Shown here: piece by piece, positions 36,359 to 45,660 of the stretch
How positions within the stretch are numbered: position 1 is the stretch's first letter
Layout: each line of letters begins with the position of its first letter
DNA from: CBDBEU01 sp965204565
Lineage (GTDB): Bacteria; Pseudomonadota; Alphaproteobacteria; Rhizobiales; TMED25
Length of the DNA stretch: 64,000 nt
Reading direction: 5' to 3'
Assembly: GCA_965204565.1 (NCBI GenBank)
Contig: CBDBEU010000004.1
Location: forward strand, 620,001-684,000
Program-made: the position numbers and the translations under genes
Notes under the pieces: model-generated
Database searches by the model: none
Told to the model about the DNA's origin: nothing
Seen by the model: the letters and a program-made list of their open reading frames with translations, nothing else

Positions 36359-38139
36359 GTGTCACAGCAGAAAAACCGGCGCTGGATGGCGTCAGGCTGG
36401 CGCTTGTCAACAATCGTCTTGAGGGCATTGTGCGCAAGATGGCCAATACGCTGCTGCGCACCGGCCGGTCGGGGGTTCTCAACACGGCGCGCGATTTTTC
36501 CTGCTGCATCGTCACTGCCGGCAACGAGCTTCTGGCGGCGGCGGAAAGCCTGCCGATCCATGTGCTGTCGGGCCCCGATATCATGGCGCGGTCGATGCAG
36601 GAGTTTCACCCCGAGTTCAAACGCGGCGATGCCTTTTTGCACAACTCGCCCTATCACGGCTGCTCGCATCCGGCAGACCACACACTGCTCATTCCGGTGA
36701 TCGATGAGAATGGCACTCACCGTTTCACGGTGCAGGCAAAAGCGCATCAGGCCGATATCGGCAATTCGATCCCGACCACCTATCACGGCCGCGCGCGCGA
36801 CGTTTATGAGGAAGGCGCGCTGATCTTTCCCGCCGTTCAGGTGCAGCGCGACTATCGCGACATTGAAGACATTGTGCGCATATGCCGCATGCGCATCCGC
36901 GTTCCCCACCAATGGTGGGGCGATTATCTGGCGATGATGGGGGCGGCACGCATTGGCGAGCGCGAATTGCTGGCGCTGGCCGATGATCTCGGCTGGCAGG
37001 AACTGGAGGACCATGCGCGCGACTGGTTCGACTATTCGGAGGCTTGCATGGCCGATGCCCTGTCCAAGCTGCCCGCAGGTACTGCCGAGCGCCAGAGCAC
37101 CCACGACGCGCTGCCCGACATGCCACCAGAGGGCATCACCATCACCGCCAAGGTGAATATCGACAGCGCCAATCAAATCGCCGAGATCGATCTGCGCGAC
37201 AACCCGGATGCTCAGCCGTGCGGCCTTAACCTGTCGGAGGCGTGTTCACGCACCGCGGCGATGCTGGGCGTATTCAACTCGATCGACCATACGGTGCCGA
37301 AGAATGCCGGCAGCATGCGGCGCATCCGCATTCAACTGCGCGAGAACTGCGTTGCCGGCATTCCCATCCATCCGACGAGCTGTTCGGCGGCGACCACCAA
37401 TATCGCCGACCGCGTCGCCAATGCGGTACAGGCAGCATTCGCCGAGATTGCCGATGGCGCCGGCATGGCTGAATGCGGCGCCAGCACCGCGCCTGCCGCC
37501 GGTGTGATTTCCGGTATCGATCCGCGCCTCAATCGACCGTTCGTCAATCAGGTGTTTTTAGGCCGCACCTGCGGCGCCGCCGCGCCCACGGCGGATGCCT
37601 GGCAGACCATCTGCCATGTCGGCAATGCGGGCATGTGCTATCTCGACAGTGTCGAACTCGACGAGTTGCGCTTTCCGCTGCACGTCAAGGCGCGCGGCTT
37701 TGTGCCCGATACCGAAGGCGCCGGGCGCACCTACGGCGCGCGCGTGGGATTTGCGATTTTCGGGCCGCGCAACTGCGAGCTCAATGTGATCTACAATAGC
37801 GACGGGCATTTGAACGGCCCCAAGGGCGTGCGCGGCGGTCATGATGGCACCTCATCGCGACAGCATGTGCTGAGCCGCAACGGCGATGAGAGGGCGGCGC
37901 CACAATTTGGCCGGGTAACACTTGGCGATGGCGAGTATTTGTGCTCGTACTCCTGCGGCGGCGGCGGCTACGGGCCACCGCACCAACGCGACGTGCAGGC
38001 GGTGCTGCGCGACATCCAATCAAGCGTCGTCAGCACCGAGCGCGCCCGGGACATTTACGGCGTGGTGCTGGACGAAGACGGTGTACTCGATGAGGCCGCA
38101 ACATGGAAAAGACGCGCCGACATGGCAGGGAGAAAATGA
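36355..38139 (+). CDS. hyuB: Hydantoinase/oxoprolinase family protein, subunit B
   Basis: Partner subunit of HyuA. 594 residues: MANTLLRTGRSGVLNTARDF, LPIHVLSGPDIMARSMQEFH, GDAFLHNSPYHGCSHPADHT (conserved His/Asp-rich loop) and VQAKAHQADIGNSIPTTYHG are all family blocks. The C-terminus has the glycine-rich YSCGGGGYGPP typical of HyuB. It overlaps hyuA by 4 nt and the following SDR gene by 4 nt, so the three are one translationally coupled unit. Intact. Confidence 0.92.
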   Translation: MSVTAEKPALDGVRLALVNNRLEGIVRKMANTLLRTGRSGVLNTARDFSCCIVTAGNELLAAAESLPIHVLSGPDIMARSMQEFHPEFKRGDAFLHNSPYHGCSHPADHTLLIPVIDENGTHRFTVQAKAHQADIGNSIPTTYHGRARDVYEEGALIFPAVQVQRDYRDIEDIVRICRMRIRVPHQWWGDYLAMMGAARIGERELLALADDLGWQELEDHARDWFDYSEACMADALSKLPAGTAERQSTHDALPDMPPEGITITAKVNIDSANQIAEIDLRDNPDAQPCGLNLSEACSRTAAMLGVFNSIDHTVPKNAGSMRRIRIQLRENCVAGIPIHPTSCSAATTNIADRVANAVQAAFAEIADGAGMAECGASTAPAAGVISGIDPRLNRPFVNQVFLGRTCGAAAPTADAWQTICHVGNAGMCYLDSVELDELRFPLHVKARGFVPDTEGAGRTYGARVGFAIFGPRNCELNVIYNSDGHLNGPKGVRGGHDGTSSRQHVLSRNGDERAAPQFGRVTLGDGEYLCSYSCGGGGYGPPHQRDVQAVLRDIQSSVVSTERARDIYGVVLDEDGVLDEAATWKRRADMAGRK

Positions 38140-38921
38140 CGGATCAAGATCAACCCAGGTTCGGCGGCAAGATTGTCCTTGTCACCGGCGGCTCGCAGGG
38201 CATCGGCGCTGCCATCTGCCGGCGCTTTGCCGCCGAAGGTGCATCAGTCGCGGTGGTCGCCAGCACCAGCCGCGACAAGGCGCAGATCATCGTCGATGAC
38301 ATCTCGGCCAGGGGCGGCGCGGCTGAGGCTTTTACCTGCGATGTTTCAAAGCTGGCCAAGATCGACAAACTTGTGGGTGACGTGATCTCGTCGATGGGCC
38401 GCATCGATGTGCTGGTCAACTCGGCCGGCGTGTTCTACCCGACCCGCATTGGCAAGACCGATGAGGCGATGTTCGAGCGCATGTGCGACATCAACCTCAA
38501 GGGCTGCTTTTTTACCTGCAATGCGGTGGCACCGCATATGATCGAGCGCGGTTCCGGCAAGATCATCAATCTTGGCTCGACCGCCGGGGTCACCGGGCGC
38601 AGCCAGTACATCGTCTACTCAGCCACCAAGGCGGGCGTCATTCACATGACGCGCTCGCTCGGCGTGGCGCTGGCGCCGCACGGCATCAACGTCAACGCCA
38701 TCGCGCCCGGAAACACTGAAACGCCGATGAACGAGGACGTGCGCACTGCGCCGGAATATGCCGCAACACGCGAGGTGATCGCCGATCGCACACCGAGCAA
38801 GCGGTTATTTGCCGATCCGAATGAAATCGCCGGTGCGGCGCAGTTTCTCGCCTCGGACGATGCCAGGGCGATGTATGGCGCGGTGATGCTGATGGATGAA
38901 GGATCAACCGCCGGCTATTGA
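38136..38921 (+). CDS. Short-chain dehydrogenase/reductase (classical SDR)
   Basis: 261 residues from MTDQDQPRF; the ATG overlaps the hyuB stop. VTGGSQGIGAAICRRFAAEG is the TGxxxGIG cofactor site, VLVNSAGVF the NNAG-like motif, and the Ser/Tyr/Lys active site lies in LGSTAGVTGRSQYIVYSATK. GNTETPMNEDV follows the second cofactor motif. Probably oxidises or reduces a small hydroxy- or keto-intermediate of the hydantoinase-type pathway. It converges with the next gene, overlapping by 7 bases. Intact. Confidence 0.9.
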   Translation: MTDQDQPRFGGKIVLVTGGSQGIGAAICRRFAAEGASVAVVASTSRDKAQIIVDDISARGGAAEAFTCDVSKLAKIDKLVGDVISSMGRIDVLVNSAGVFYPTRIGKTDEAMFERMCDINLKGCFFTCNAVAPHMIERGSGKIINLGSTAGVTGRSQYIVYSATKAGVIHMTRSLGVALAPHGINVNAIAPGNTETPMNEDVRTAPEYAATREVIADRTPSKRLFADPNEIAGAAQFLASDDARAMYGAVMLMDEGSTAGY

Positions 38922-39448
38922 CCGCCCTGCCCGGTTGATGCAGGAAGCGGAAACTTGTCGAGGCCCGGCAGGTAGTTGTCTTCAATATCGACCTGCAGCG
39001 TCACCAAAACCCGCACCATAGCGTTGTAAGGCGCGATGGTGACGGTGAGATCGACCATCTCCTCCTTGTTCAATCGCTGATGCAGCGCATTGAAGGTGGC
39101 ATCCGACATGGCGAGCTCTGCCAGCGCATCGAGCTTGTGGGCGCGGCCTTCGAGGAAATTGATCAGCTCGGCAATATCCTCGTCCGAAACGCCGAAATCC
39201 TTGGCCAGAATGACGTGATGCGACCATTCATAAGGTGCGGGGGTGATATAGCCGACCGTCATGATGGCGAGCTCCTTGATGCGCGCATCAAGCCGGCTTT
39301 CATAGTGGATGAAATGCGCCAGATGCAGGCCGGCGCGGCGGCAATTGGGCGAGTTCACCAAGACACGGTTGAGATTGATCGGCCGCTCGAGCAGGTCCTA
39401 GTTTTCCGGTGAGAGGTCTTTCTGGTCGAGATAGGGCAGCCTCGCCAT
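38915..39448 (-). pseudogene. Carboxymuconolactone decarboxylase-family protein, one in-frame TAG
   Basis: AhpD-like fold. 177 codons from ATG 39448 (MARLPYLDQKDLSPEN), interrupted by TAG at 39400-39398, then DLLERPINLNRVLVNSP. SRLDARIKELAIMTVGYITP and EWSHHVILAKDFGVSDEDIA are family hallmarks. As in many CMD-like proteins, the CxxC of AhpD is replaced (PYEWSHH). The lesion is in the context AACTAGGAC, which would be AACCAGGAC (Gln) with one change. The natural stop is also TAG. Confidence 0.82.
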
Positions 39449-39583
39449 CTGGGTGGTTCCTTCTGGATATGGCCGTTTGGGTGAAACCCCGGCGGCATTG
39501 ATCTGACAGGCACGATCAAGCCTTGTCCGGCACATTTGGGCAAGGGGCAGTTGACACCCCACGCCCGCCCGGGTGCCAATCAA

Positions 39584-39923
39584 TCAGGCTGGTAAATGCT
39601 TGAGGACTACGTGTGTGCGGCAAGCCAGGGCATCGAACGCCAGTCCCGCAATGCTATCGGACTGCCAGACCAAGCGCGCGACGATGGTGATTTTTTCGGT
39701 CATGAAGTACAGGCCGACATGATCATCAATCCGAAACATATGGTCGGTTTCAATCCGCGCGCCGTCGACAGATAACTGACGGATGTTGTAGCAATGCGCG
39801 GGCGGCGACCCGTTCTTAAACTGTATGCGTGCGCTCTTGAGTGCCCTTAGGCAGGGTTCATGGCGTTGTTCTCGCTCGGCATCCCGCTCGATAAGAACGG
39901 TCCGCTTTTGACGATGGATTGAA
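39584..39923 (-). pseudogene. PilZ-domain protein, 5' end lost to IS30
   Basis: A minus-strand frame without ATG but with clear coding character: RALKSARIQFKNGSPPAHCY, then NIRQLSVDGARIETDHMFRI, LYFMTEKITIVARLVWQSDS and IAGLAFDAL. The (S/D)xxGA and final GLxF strand are typical of the PilZ c-di-GMP-binding fold; of the upstream RxxxR motif only EREQRHEP resembles it. The stop is TGA 39586-39584. Upstream codons run into the IS30 end at 39924, so the start was removed. Confidence 0.65.
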
Positions 39924-41060
39924 ATGTTTGCCTCAACACTTCAGTCTTTGATGGAAAGATGGAGTGTTCACGATGGGCTGCTGTCGATGTCTCTATTTTA
40001 CCGATAACCGGAAGGCAGAGATTTGGGATCGCCGGCAGCCTGGGGAGTCGATGCGTTCGATTGGCTGCGGGTTCGATCGCAACTCATCGTCGATCTTTCC
40101 CTTGCTGTCCCGGACGGGTGATATCCGACAGCTGGCGCGCACAAGGTCGCGTCCAGCATTGACGCATTGTGATCGAGAGGAGATCTCCGGAGGACTTGGG
40201 GCGCAACGGTCCTTTCGTGCGATCGCGCGTCAGCTACGCCGAGCGCCGTGGACGATCAGCCGCGTGGTGGAGCGCAATGGCGACCGCGCGGGGTATCGCG
40301 CTGCGCGGTCGGATCAGGCTGCCCGGGACCGGGCTCTGCGCCCCAGGCTGTGCAAGCTTGCTTGTCGGCGATCGCTCTGCCGGACACGATCGGGCAGGCT
40401 TGAGCGCAAGTGGTCACCTCAGCAAATCACGGGCTGGCTGAAGCGCAGGCATCCCGACGATGAGGATGCACGCGTGTCCCATGAGACCACCTATCGAGGC
40501 TTGTTCATCCGGACCCGGGGCGTTCTGAAGAAGTAATTGCCGGCCCGTCTGCGCGCAACACGCGCGATCCGCGAACGTCCGGCCGCCGCACGGGACCTCG
40601 CCATCCCCGGCCACCGGGAGGGGGATTCGATTGCCGGCTCTCGCAACAGTTACATCGCAACGCTGGTCGAGCGTCAGTCCCGTTACGTGCTCCTCGCCAA
40701 GGTCCCCGACAAGGACACCGACGGCGTCGTAGCCGCGCTCGTCAGGCAGGTTCAGCACCTGCCGCGTGAACTTGCGCGGGTCGCTCACCCGGGACCGGGG
40801 CAAGGAACTTGCCGACCTCGAGGTCTGCTTCTGCGATCCCCACAGTCCCCGGCAGCGCGGCACCAACGAGAACACCAACCGGCTGCTGCGACAGTACTTC
40901 CCCAAAGGCACTGACCTGTCTATGCACAGCCGGGCCAAACCCGATTCCGTGGCGCGGGAACTCAATGAGCGGCAGAGAGAGAGACGTTGAACGACCACTC
41001 ACCTGATGAGAAGTTCGCCGAGTGTGTGGCGGCGATCAGTTGAATCGGCAGTGACATTGC
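39924..41060 (+). mobile_element. IS30-family element, degenerate transposase
   Basis: Begins ATGTTTGCCTCAACACTTCA, shared with the inverted copy ending at 55880. Transposase: YFTDNRKAEIWDRRQPGESM (HTH), AQRSFRAIARQLRRAPWTIS, WSPQQITGWLKRRHPDDED, SHETTYRGLFIRTRGVLKK, then TAA at 40534. It continues with AIPGHREGDSIAGSRNSYIA (catalytic Asp), YVLLAKVPDKDTDGVVAAL, the shifted LTRDRGKELADLE and GTNENTNRLLRQYFPKGTDL with the Glu, and EKFAECVAAIS at the end. A stop and at least two shifts. The right edge is approximate. Confidence 0.8.
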
Positions 41061-41077
41061 CTGTCAGTTCGCCGTTT

Positions 41078-42232
41078 CTACGGTTGATCGTCCTCAGCAT
41101 CTTCGTCTGCGTCGTCGGCCGCCAGTTCCCTGACGCTGGCATTCGTCAGCCTCCAGCGTTGGCCAACTCGTTCCAGATCCCCTGTTACTTCCACAGGATT
41201 TCGGGCATCATGAGCGCGGATTGCCACGGAATAATTGTTCTGGTCGAAGACCGCGTTTACCGACTGCGTTTTATCATCAACTTCAGCCTTGAATGTTACC
41301 AAGCCCTCGTCCTCGTTTTGATCTCGTTTCAGTTTATGTACACGGCCAAAAAGGGTCATTTCTAGTCTCGGCTATTTAACTCGGAATGCACGTGCCGCCT
41401 CCTTCAAGACAGCAGCGTCATTTTCGGAGAACACGATTTTTCGACGCGCTTCCGGCGTTGGTCGAGTTCTTGCCCAGCTGACGCTTATTTCTAGACCGTC
41501 GGATTGATAGATCAGTTTTGCAACTGCCTCGCACATATTCGCGCTGACGCCACTCGATATCGCGCTCTCGAAAGCGGAGGTTCCGTCACCCGAGTGAGCC
41601 ATCTCTACTGCATTCCTGGATGCTTCAAGCGCCTCTACCAGTCGTCGCGTGACCTGCCGCTCCATGGGCTCGTCGTCGAAGCTGTCCCATGCTTCGTCGA
41701 GCAACGGTTGAAGCATCGGCGGGACGGGAGCCAGGAGCGTCACCACGAAGCAGCCGTGTTCTGTCTGTCCTAATCGTACGCGCCTCATATACTCAGACGC
41801 TTCTTTATTCGCTCCAGCTCGGTAAACTGACTGCGGGATCCGAGTGGCACATGCTGCTGCCAGCAGCATCTCCCTGGCTTGGGACACCAATTCGACGCCA
41901 GCGTCGAGCGGGACAGACCCATCATCGTCCGCTCCAATCGCCTGAACTCTTACAACGTCGTGATCAGCACCTGTGAGGTCCCGATATGTTGCCAATTCGT
42001 CTCGCTCGTTGACCTCAGAGAACACTCCGATCAGCCGAGACACCGCGGCCGCATAATCCGCTAGGCGGTCTGTCCGCGGCAGTATGATCTCTGGCCTTCC
42101 GTCACCAGCATAGGCGTCCGCATGTGCGCCGTAGGCGTCCGTTTTTTTCCAGCCTTCGCCGCGTGCGTACGCCGCCAACGCGGCGGGCGATATCGCCCTG
42201 AGGGCTTCAACGTCGATAATCTGGACCTTCAT
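41078..42232 (-). pseudogene. Unrecognised 384-codon protein of the DUF4365 cassette, split by one TAG
   Basis: The frame from ATG 42232 is open for 286 codons to TAG (41374-41372) after AARAFRVK. It then continues in the same frame PRLEMTLFGRVHKLKRDQNE to TGA at 41078. The downstream part (VDDKTQSVNAVFDQNNYSVA, then VTGDLERVGQRWRLTN) looks like a beta-barrel or OB-like domain. The upstream part is mixed helical with a charged N-terminus (VQIIDVEALRAISPAALAAY). No catalytic motif is identifiable. The start overlaps the DUF4365 stop by 4 nt (ATGA), so the two work as a pair. One base change would restore a full-length protein. Confidence 0.6.
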
Positions 42233-42729
42233 GTTATGGCCCCCCGTCGAGCTTGCTCCATCAACGCCTTGAGAGCTTCGACATCAAAACGGTTGCTCTT
42301 CTTAATCGAGACCGTAACGCTTTCTGAATTCGTCCTCTCGGGGAAACCGTGAAGTGATACCCAATATGCGCATCGCCTTATCGCCAATTCCTGTGTGTTC
42401 ACGTTTATCCACGAAGATTCTTCTTTTGGTAGCTCAAGAACTACCAGAATTCTCGGCACAGACGTCTCTTCTCGGAGTAAATCATAGTTTCGACGGCGGA
42501 GTGCATATCGGAATTCGTCGTCACTTCCATCGGCAAGATTGATTGTCGCCTTTAGTTGAATATCGAGACTGGGTCGCATGGATCCGCCAGCCCTACATTG
42601 AACATCGACGCCATCGCGGTCGAAATTCTGAACCGCAAGCGTATAGCCAGCGATGGCAGCGATGGCCTCAGCATAAGCGCGGGACAGCGCTTCCTCTTTA
42701 TCCGTCTGTACGAGAATGGCGTCGCTCAC
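42229..42729 (-). CDS. DUF4365-like (PD-(D/E)xK nuclease-type) protein
   Basis: 166 residues from a GTG at 42729 preceded by GGAGAAAATTGC. An early Glu-containing helix (EEALSRAYAEAIAAIAGY) precedes FDRDGVDVQCRAGG with the candidate metal-binding Asp, then PSLDIQLKATINL with a Q-x-K in place of the usual E-x-K. This is the layout of DUF4365 and related restriction-like nucleases found in defence islands. The second half has YALRRRNYDLLREETSVPRI and VLELPKEESSWINV. The assignment rests on motif layout only. It forms an overlapping pair with the downstream gene. Confidence 0.6.
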   Translation of the reverse strand: MSDAILVQTDKEEALSRAYAEAIAAIAGYTLAVQNFDRDGVDVQCRAGGSMRPSLDIQLKATINLADGSDDEFRYALRRRNYDLLREETSVPRILVVLELPKEESSWINVNTQELAIRRCAYWVSLHGFPERTNSESVTVSIKKSNRFDVEALKALMEQARRGAIT

Positions 42730-42795
42730 GCAATTTTCTCCACCATATGGACACCCTGCAGACCCCTGTCTGCTGCCTGGAATCGGGTGACGAGA

Positions 42796-43292
42796 GCGCA
42801 TTTACGGCCGCGATGCGGGTCGGCCCTTTGCCTGGGTTGTGGTTCGGGATCTGGTTTCGCCGGGGCCGGGCTATGCCACGGCGCCTTTGCGCTCCCGGAA
42901 CAGGAGCCGTTTCATGTTGACTGCGATCTTGGCCATGCCGATCCTCGCCCGGTCGATGCCGATGGTGCGGACGAAGAGCCCCGTTCATGCCTTCATCCCG
43001 GCGAAGGGATGTTCGATCGCGGATCGGACCTTCGACCGTGCGGCATTGGCCCTCTCGTGATGCACGGGCATCGGCTTGCCGGGCGGGCGGCGGAAATGGA
43101 CCTTCGAGGTCAGCCCGGCCCGGGCGATTTTCTTCTCGTTCTTCTGCGACCGATACGCCGTGTCCGCCCGGACAGTCGAGCCGGTGTTCGCCTTCATCCA
43201 CAAGCCCGCCCGCTACGCGTCTGTCATGCCGGGCGGCATCGGTGACGATCCATGTCCGCACGAAGCCGTGGCGCCGGTCGGCATTGAGTATG
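42796..43292 (-). mobile_element. IS5-family fragment (3' half), cutting the res gene
   Basis: Near-identical, in inverse orientation, to 55040-55529. DADRRHGFVRTWIVTDAARH, then shifted ADTAYRSQKNEKKIARAG and HFRRPPGKPMPVHHERANAA, and AVNMKRLLFRERKGAVA near the C-terminus. Only the 3' half is present; the 5' edge joins the last codons of res. The right end GAGCGCATTTACGGCC at about 42796 borders the DUF4365 promoter region. Confidence 0.8.
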
Positions 43293-45590
43293 GGCACCCT
43301 TGTACTCGACAACGATCAGCCGACCGCCCTCCATCTGCGCCGCGAAATCCGGATAGAACTTGTCCGTGGCAGTCGGCAACTAGAACGAGTTGGGGTGGCG
43401 GGCGACGTTGCGGATCCAGAACCTGAGGCCCGGCAAGCTGTCGATGACCTGCGCGCACTGGAATTCCTCACCGTTCTCGGCCCCGTCGAAGGCGGGCACA
43501 TGATCCGGGCCGAGGAAGTGCCTTCCCGGTTTCCAGCTGCCGCGGTACCGGCGCTGATCCCAGTACATCCCGTCCTTGAAGGCGAATGCCTGGTCGAAGG
43601 AAACCTCGACCTTGGCCTCCGGAGCGAACAGATACCGCTGATAGACGCCATCGCGCTCCTGCTGGCGAATGGCGGCGTCCACCCTTCGACATCGACGTCG
43701 AGCACCAGCTGTTCCTCTTCGTCGGCGAACTGATAGGTGATGCGGTTGCCGTCGAGGTCGATCTCGAAGCTGCGCGCCGTCTCGCGGATCGCGAACGCGC
43801 CTTCACCAAGTTTCGAAGAGTGGTCGAGCAGCGACCAGTCGTGGAACTCCATGAAGACGTCGGTGTCCGCGAACTCTAACTCGCCTTGAATCTCGGACAC
43901 CAGGCGGGGAACCTCAAACGCCTCGCCCTGTTCTGCTGGCGAGAGTCGATCCTTCACCTCGACGCGGTACCGCGCGACCGCCTCGGAAAAGCCCGTCCGC
44001 TTGGTCTCGGGGAGGGCCTCGATGATCGCCCGTTCAAGGCCTGCATCAACACGACCCGTCACGGCAATCTCGACCTTCCCATCCTCAGCCTCGCGAACGC
44101 TCACCCCTTCACGCTTCTTCAGTTCGACAACCACCGCGGGCGTCGCCGTCACCGTGTGCTTGAAAGTCGACTTGGGGTTGTCGCGCGGGCCGAACAGGCC
44201 GGTATCGGCATCGGGCGAGGTCTGCGCGGGCTCGATGTTGTCGAGCGCTTCATCCGCCTCGAACCCCATGGCAACCAGCTTGTCAACCAGCAACCGCGCC
44301 GCCTCCCCGAATGAAGGCTCCGACAGGAACGCATAGGCGCGGTTCAGATCCTCGGCCTTGCGGCGCTTGGCATAAGGCATCCGCAGGAGACGTCCCAGCA
44401 ACTGCTCGACGTCCACCGCGCTCTGAATCCGCGAGACGGAACAAAACGCATAGGCGAAGGAACAATCCCAGCCCTCCTTCAGCGCCTCGACAGTGATGAC
44501 GGACTCGATCGGGCATTGCGGATCGAACAGGTTGATGCCGTCCAGCTCGCGCTGATCGCCGGCCGCCATGGTGATCTTCTCCTCGGGGATCTGCTCGACC
44601 TCCATCAGGTGCTTCTTCAGCACCTCGACCGTCACCTCCTGGTTCTTCGCTGCGCCTGGAACAGGACGATGGGGCGGATATAGTCGGGATCATCCTCCGC
44701 TGTCTCAGCCAGCGATGCCCTCGACGCGATGGCCCCGTTCACCGCGTTCCGCCAAGTGTCGTGCTCGGACAGCGTGATCGGCAGCTTGATCATCTCCTCG
44801 AGTTTCAGTTCCTGCGCCGTCACGCTGTGCAGGATGTTGGAGTTGAACCGCGGCGTCGCCGTGAACTCGATGATCGCCGACGGGTTCACTCGCGCCTGCA
44901 TCTCGCGCGTCAGGCCGGTGACCGCGTTGTGCGCCTCGTCCACGATCATCAGCGGCCGGTGAACGTGCATCAGATTGGCGAAGGAGAACTTCACGCCACC
45001 GCCTTTCAGCGTTTCCAGCCCCGGCAGGGTCTTGGGCAGCGCCATGAAATGCGGTTCCATGTTCTCGTTGTGGGAGTAGACCTTGCGCCCTTCGGTGTTC
45101 GACACCCGCAGGGTCTGGATCGTGCCGACGACGATGCAGCAATGGTCGCGGATGTCGTGCGGGCGGATATGCGTGAAATCGGCGATGTCGAACACACACA
45201 CGGCCATCGAAGGCCTCGTCCAGCGCCTGCCGATAAGGGTGGCGGGCGTTCTTCAGCGCCTCGGACGTCTGCAGCCGGATGGTGTTCGACGGCACCAGCC
45301 AGAGGATCATCGGATAGTCCTTCTCCACCCATGCATCGCGCGCGATGCCGATGGAATGGGCGCCTAGGATCGTCTTGCCACCCCCGGTGGGCAGGCGCAG
45401 GCAGACGTAGGGAGCGGCCGGCAGTTCGGCGAGCGGCGTGTAGGTGCCGCCGTATCTGCCGAGCCGCTTCGGCCTGGTCCGGCTCCTTCGTGATCGCCTC
45501 ATACGCGCCCTTCGGGCCCGCCACGCGCGCCTCCTCGAAGAACCGGCGGAGAACGGAGAGAGTTTCGGTCTGGTATCGCTCCAGTTTCAT
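43293..45590 (-). pseudogene. res: Type III restriction enzyme Res (helicase-nuclease), frameshifted and truncated
   Basis: ATP-dependent translocase and nuclease of a type III R-M system. MKLERYQTETLSVLRRFFEE starts at 45590. LPTGGGKTILGAHSIG is Walker A, MIVDEAHNAVTGLTREMQAR the DEAH motif, FTATPRFNSNILHSVTAQEL motif III and VEQLLGRLLRMPYAKRR motif VI. Frameshifts lie near 45470, 45215, 44645 and 43680, and TAG at 43382-43380 follows ARHPNSF. After it, KFYPDFAAQMEGGRLIVVEY and KG give the PD...ExK nuclease motif, directly before the IS5 fragment. Inactive. Confidence 0.85.
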
Positions 45591-45660
45591 CAGATGCCCC
45601 CGCAAGCCATGACGGGAAAAGCAGGCGCCGGTTTTTCATTCGACATCGCGACCATCATCA

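Noticed and set aside
40809..41006. Possible CRISPR or tandem repeat in the Arg/Gly-rich IS30 end
   Set aside because: No regular repeat-spacer pattern; the sequence is a shifted IS30 transposase end. No CRISPR array was seen anywhere in the window.
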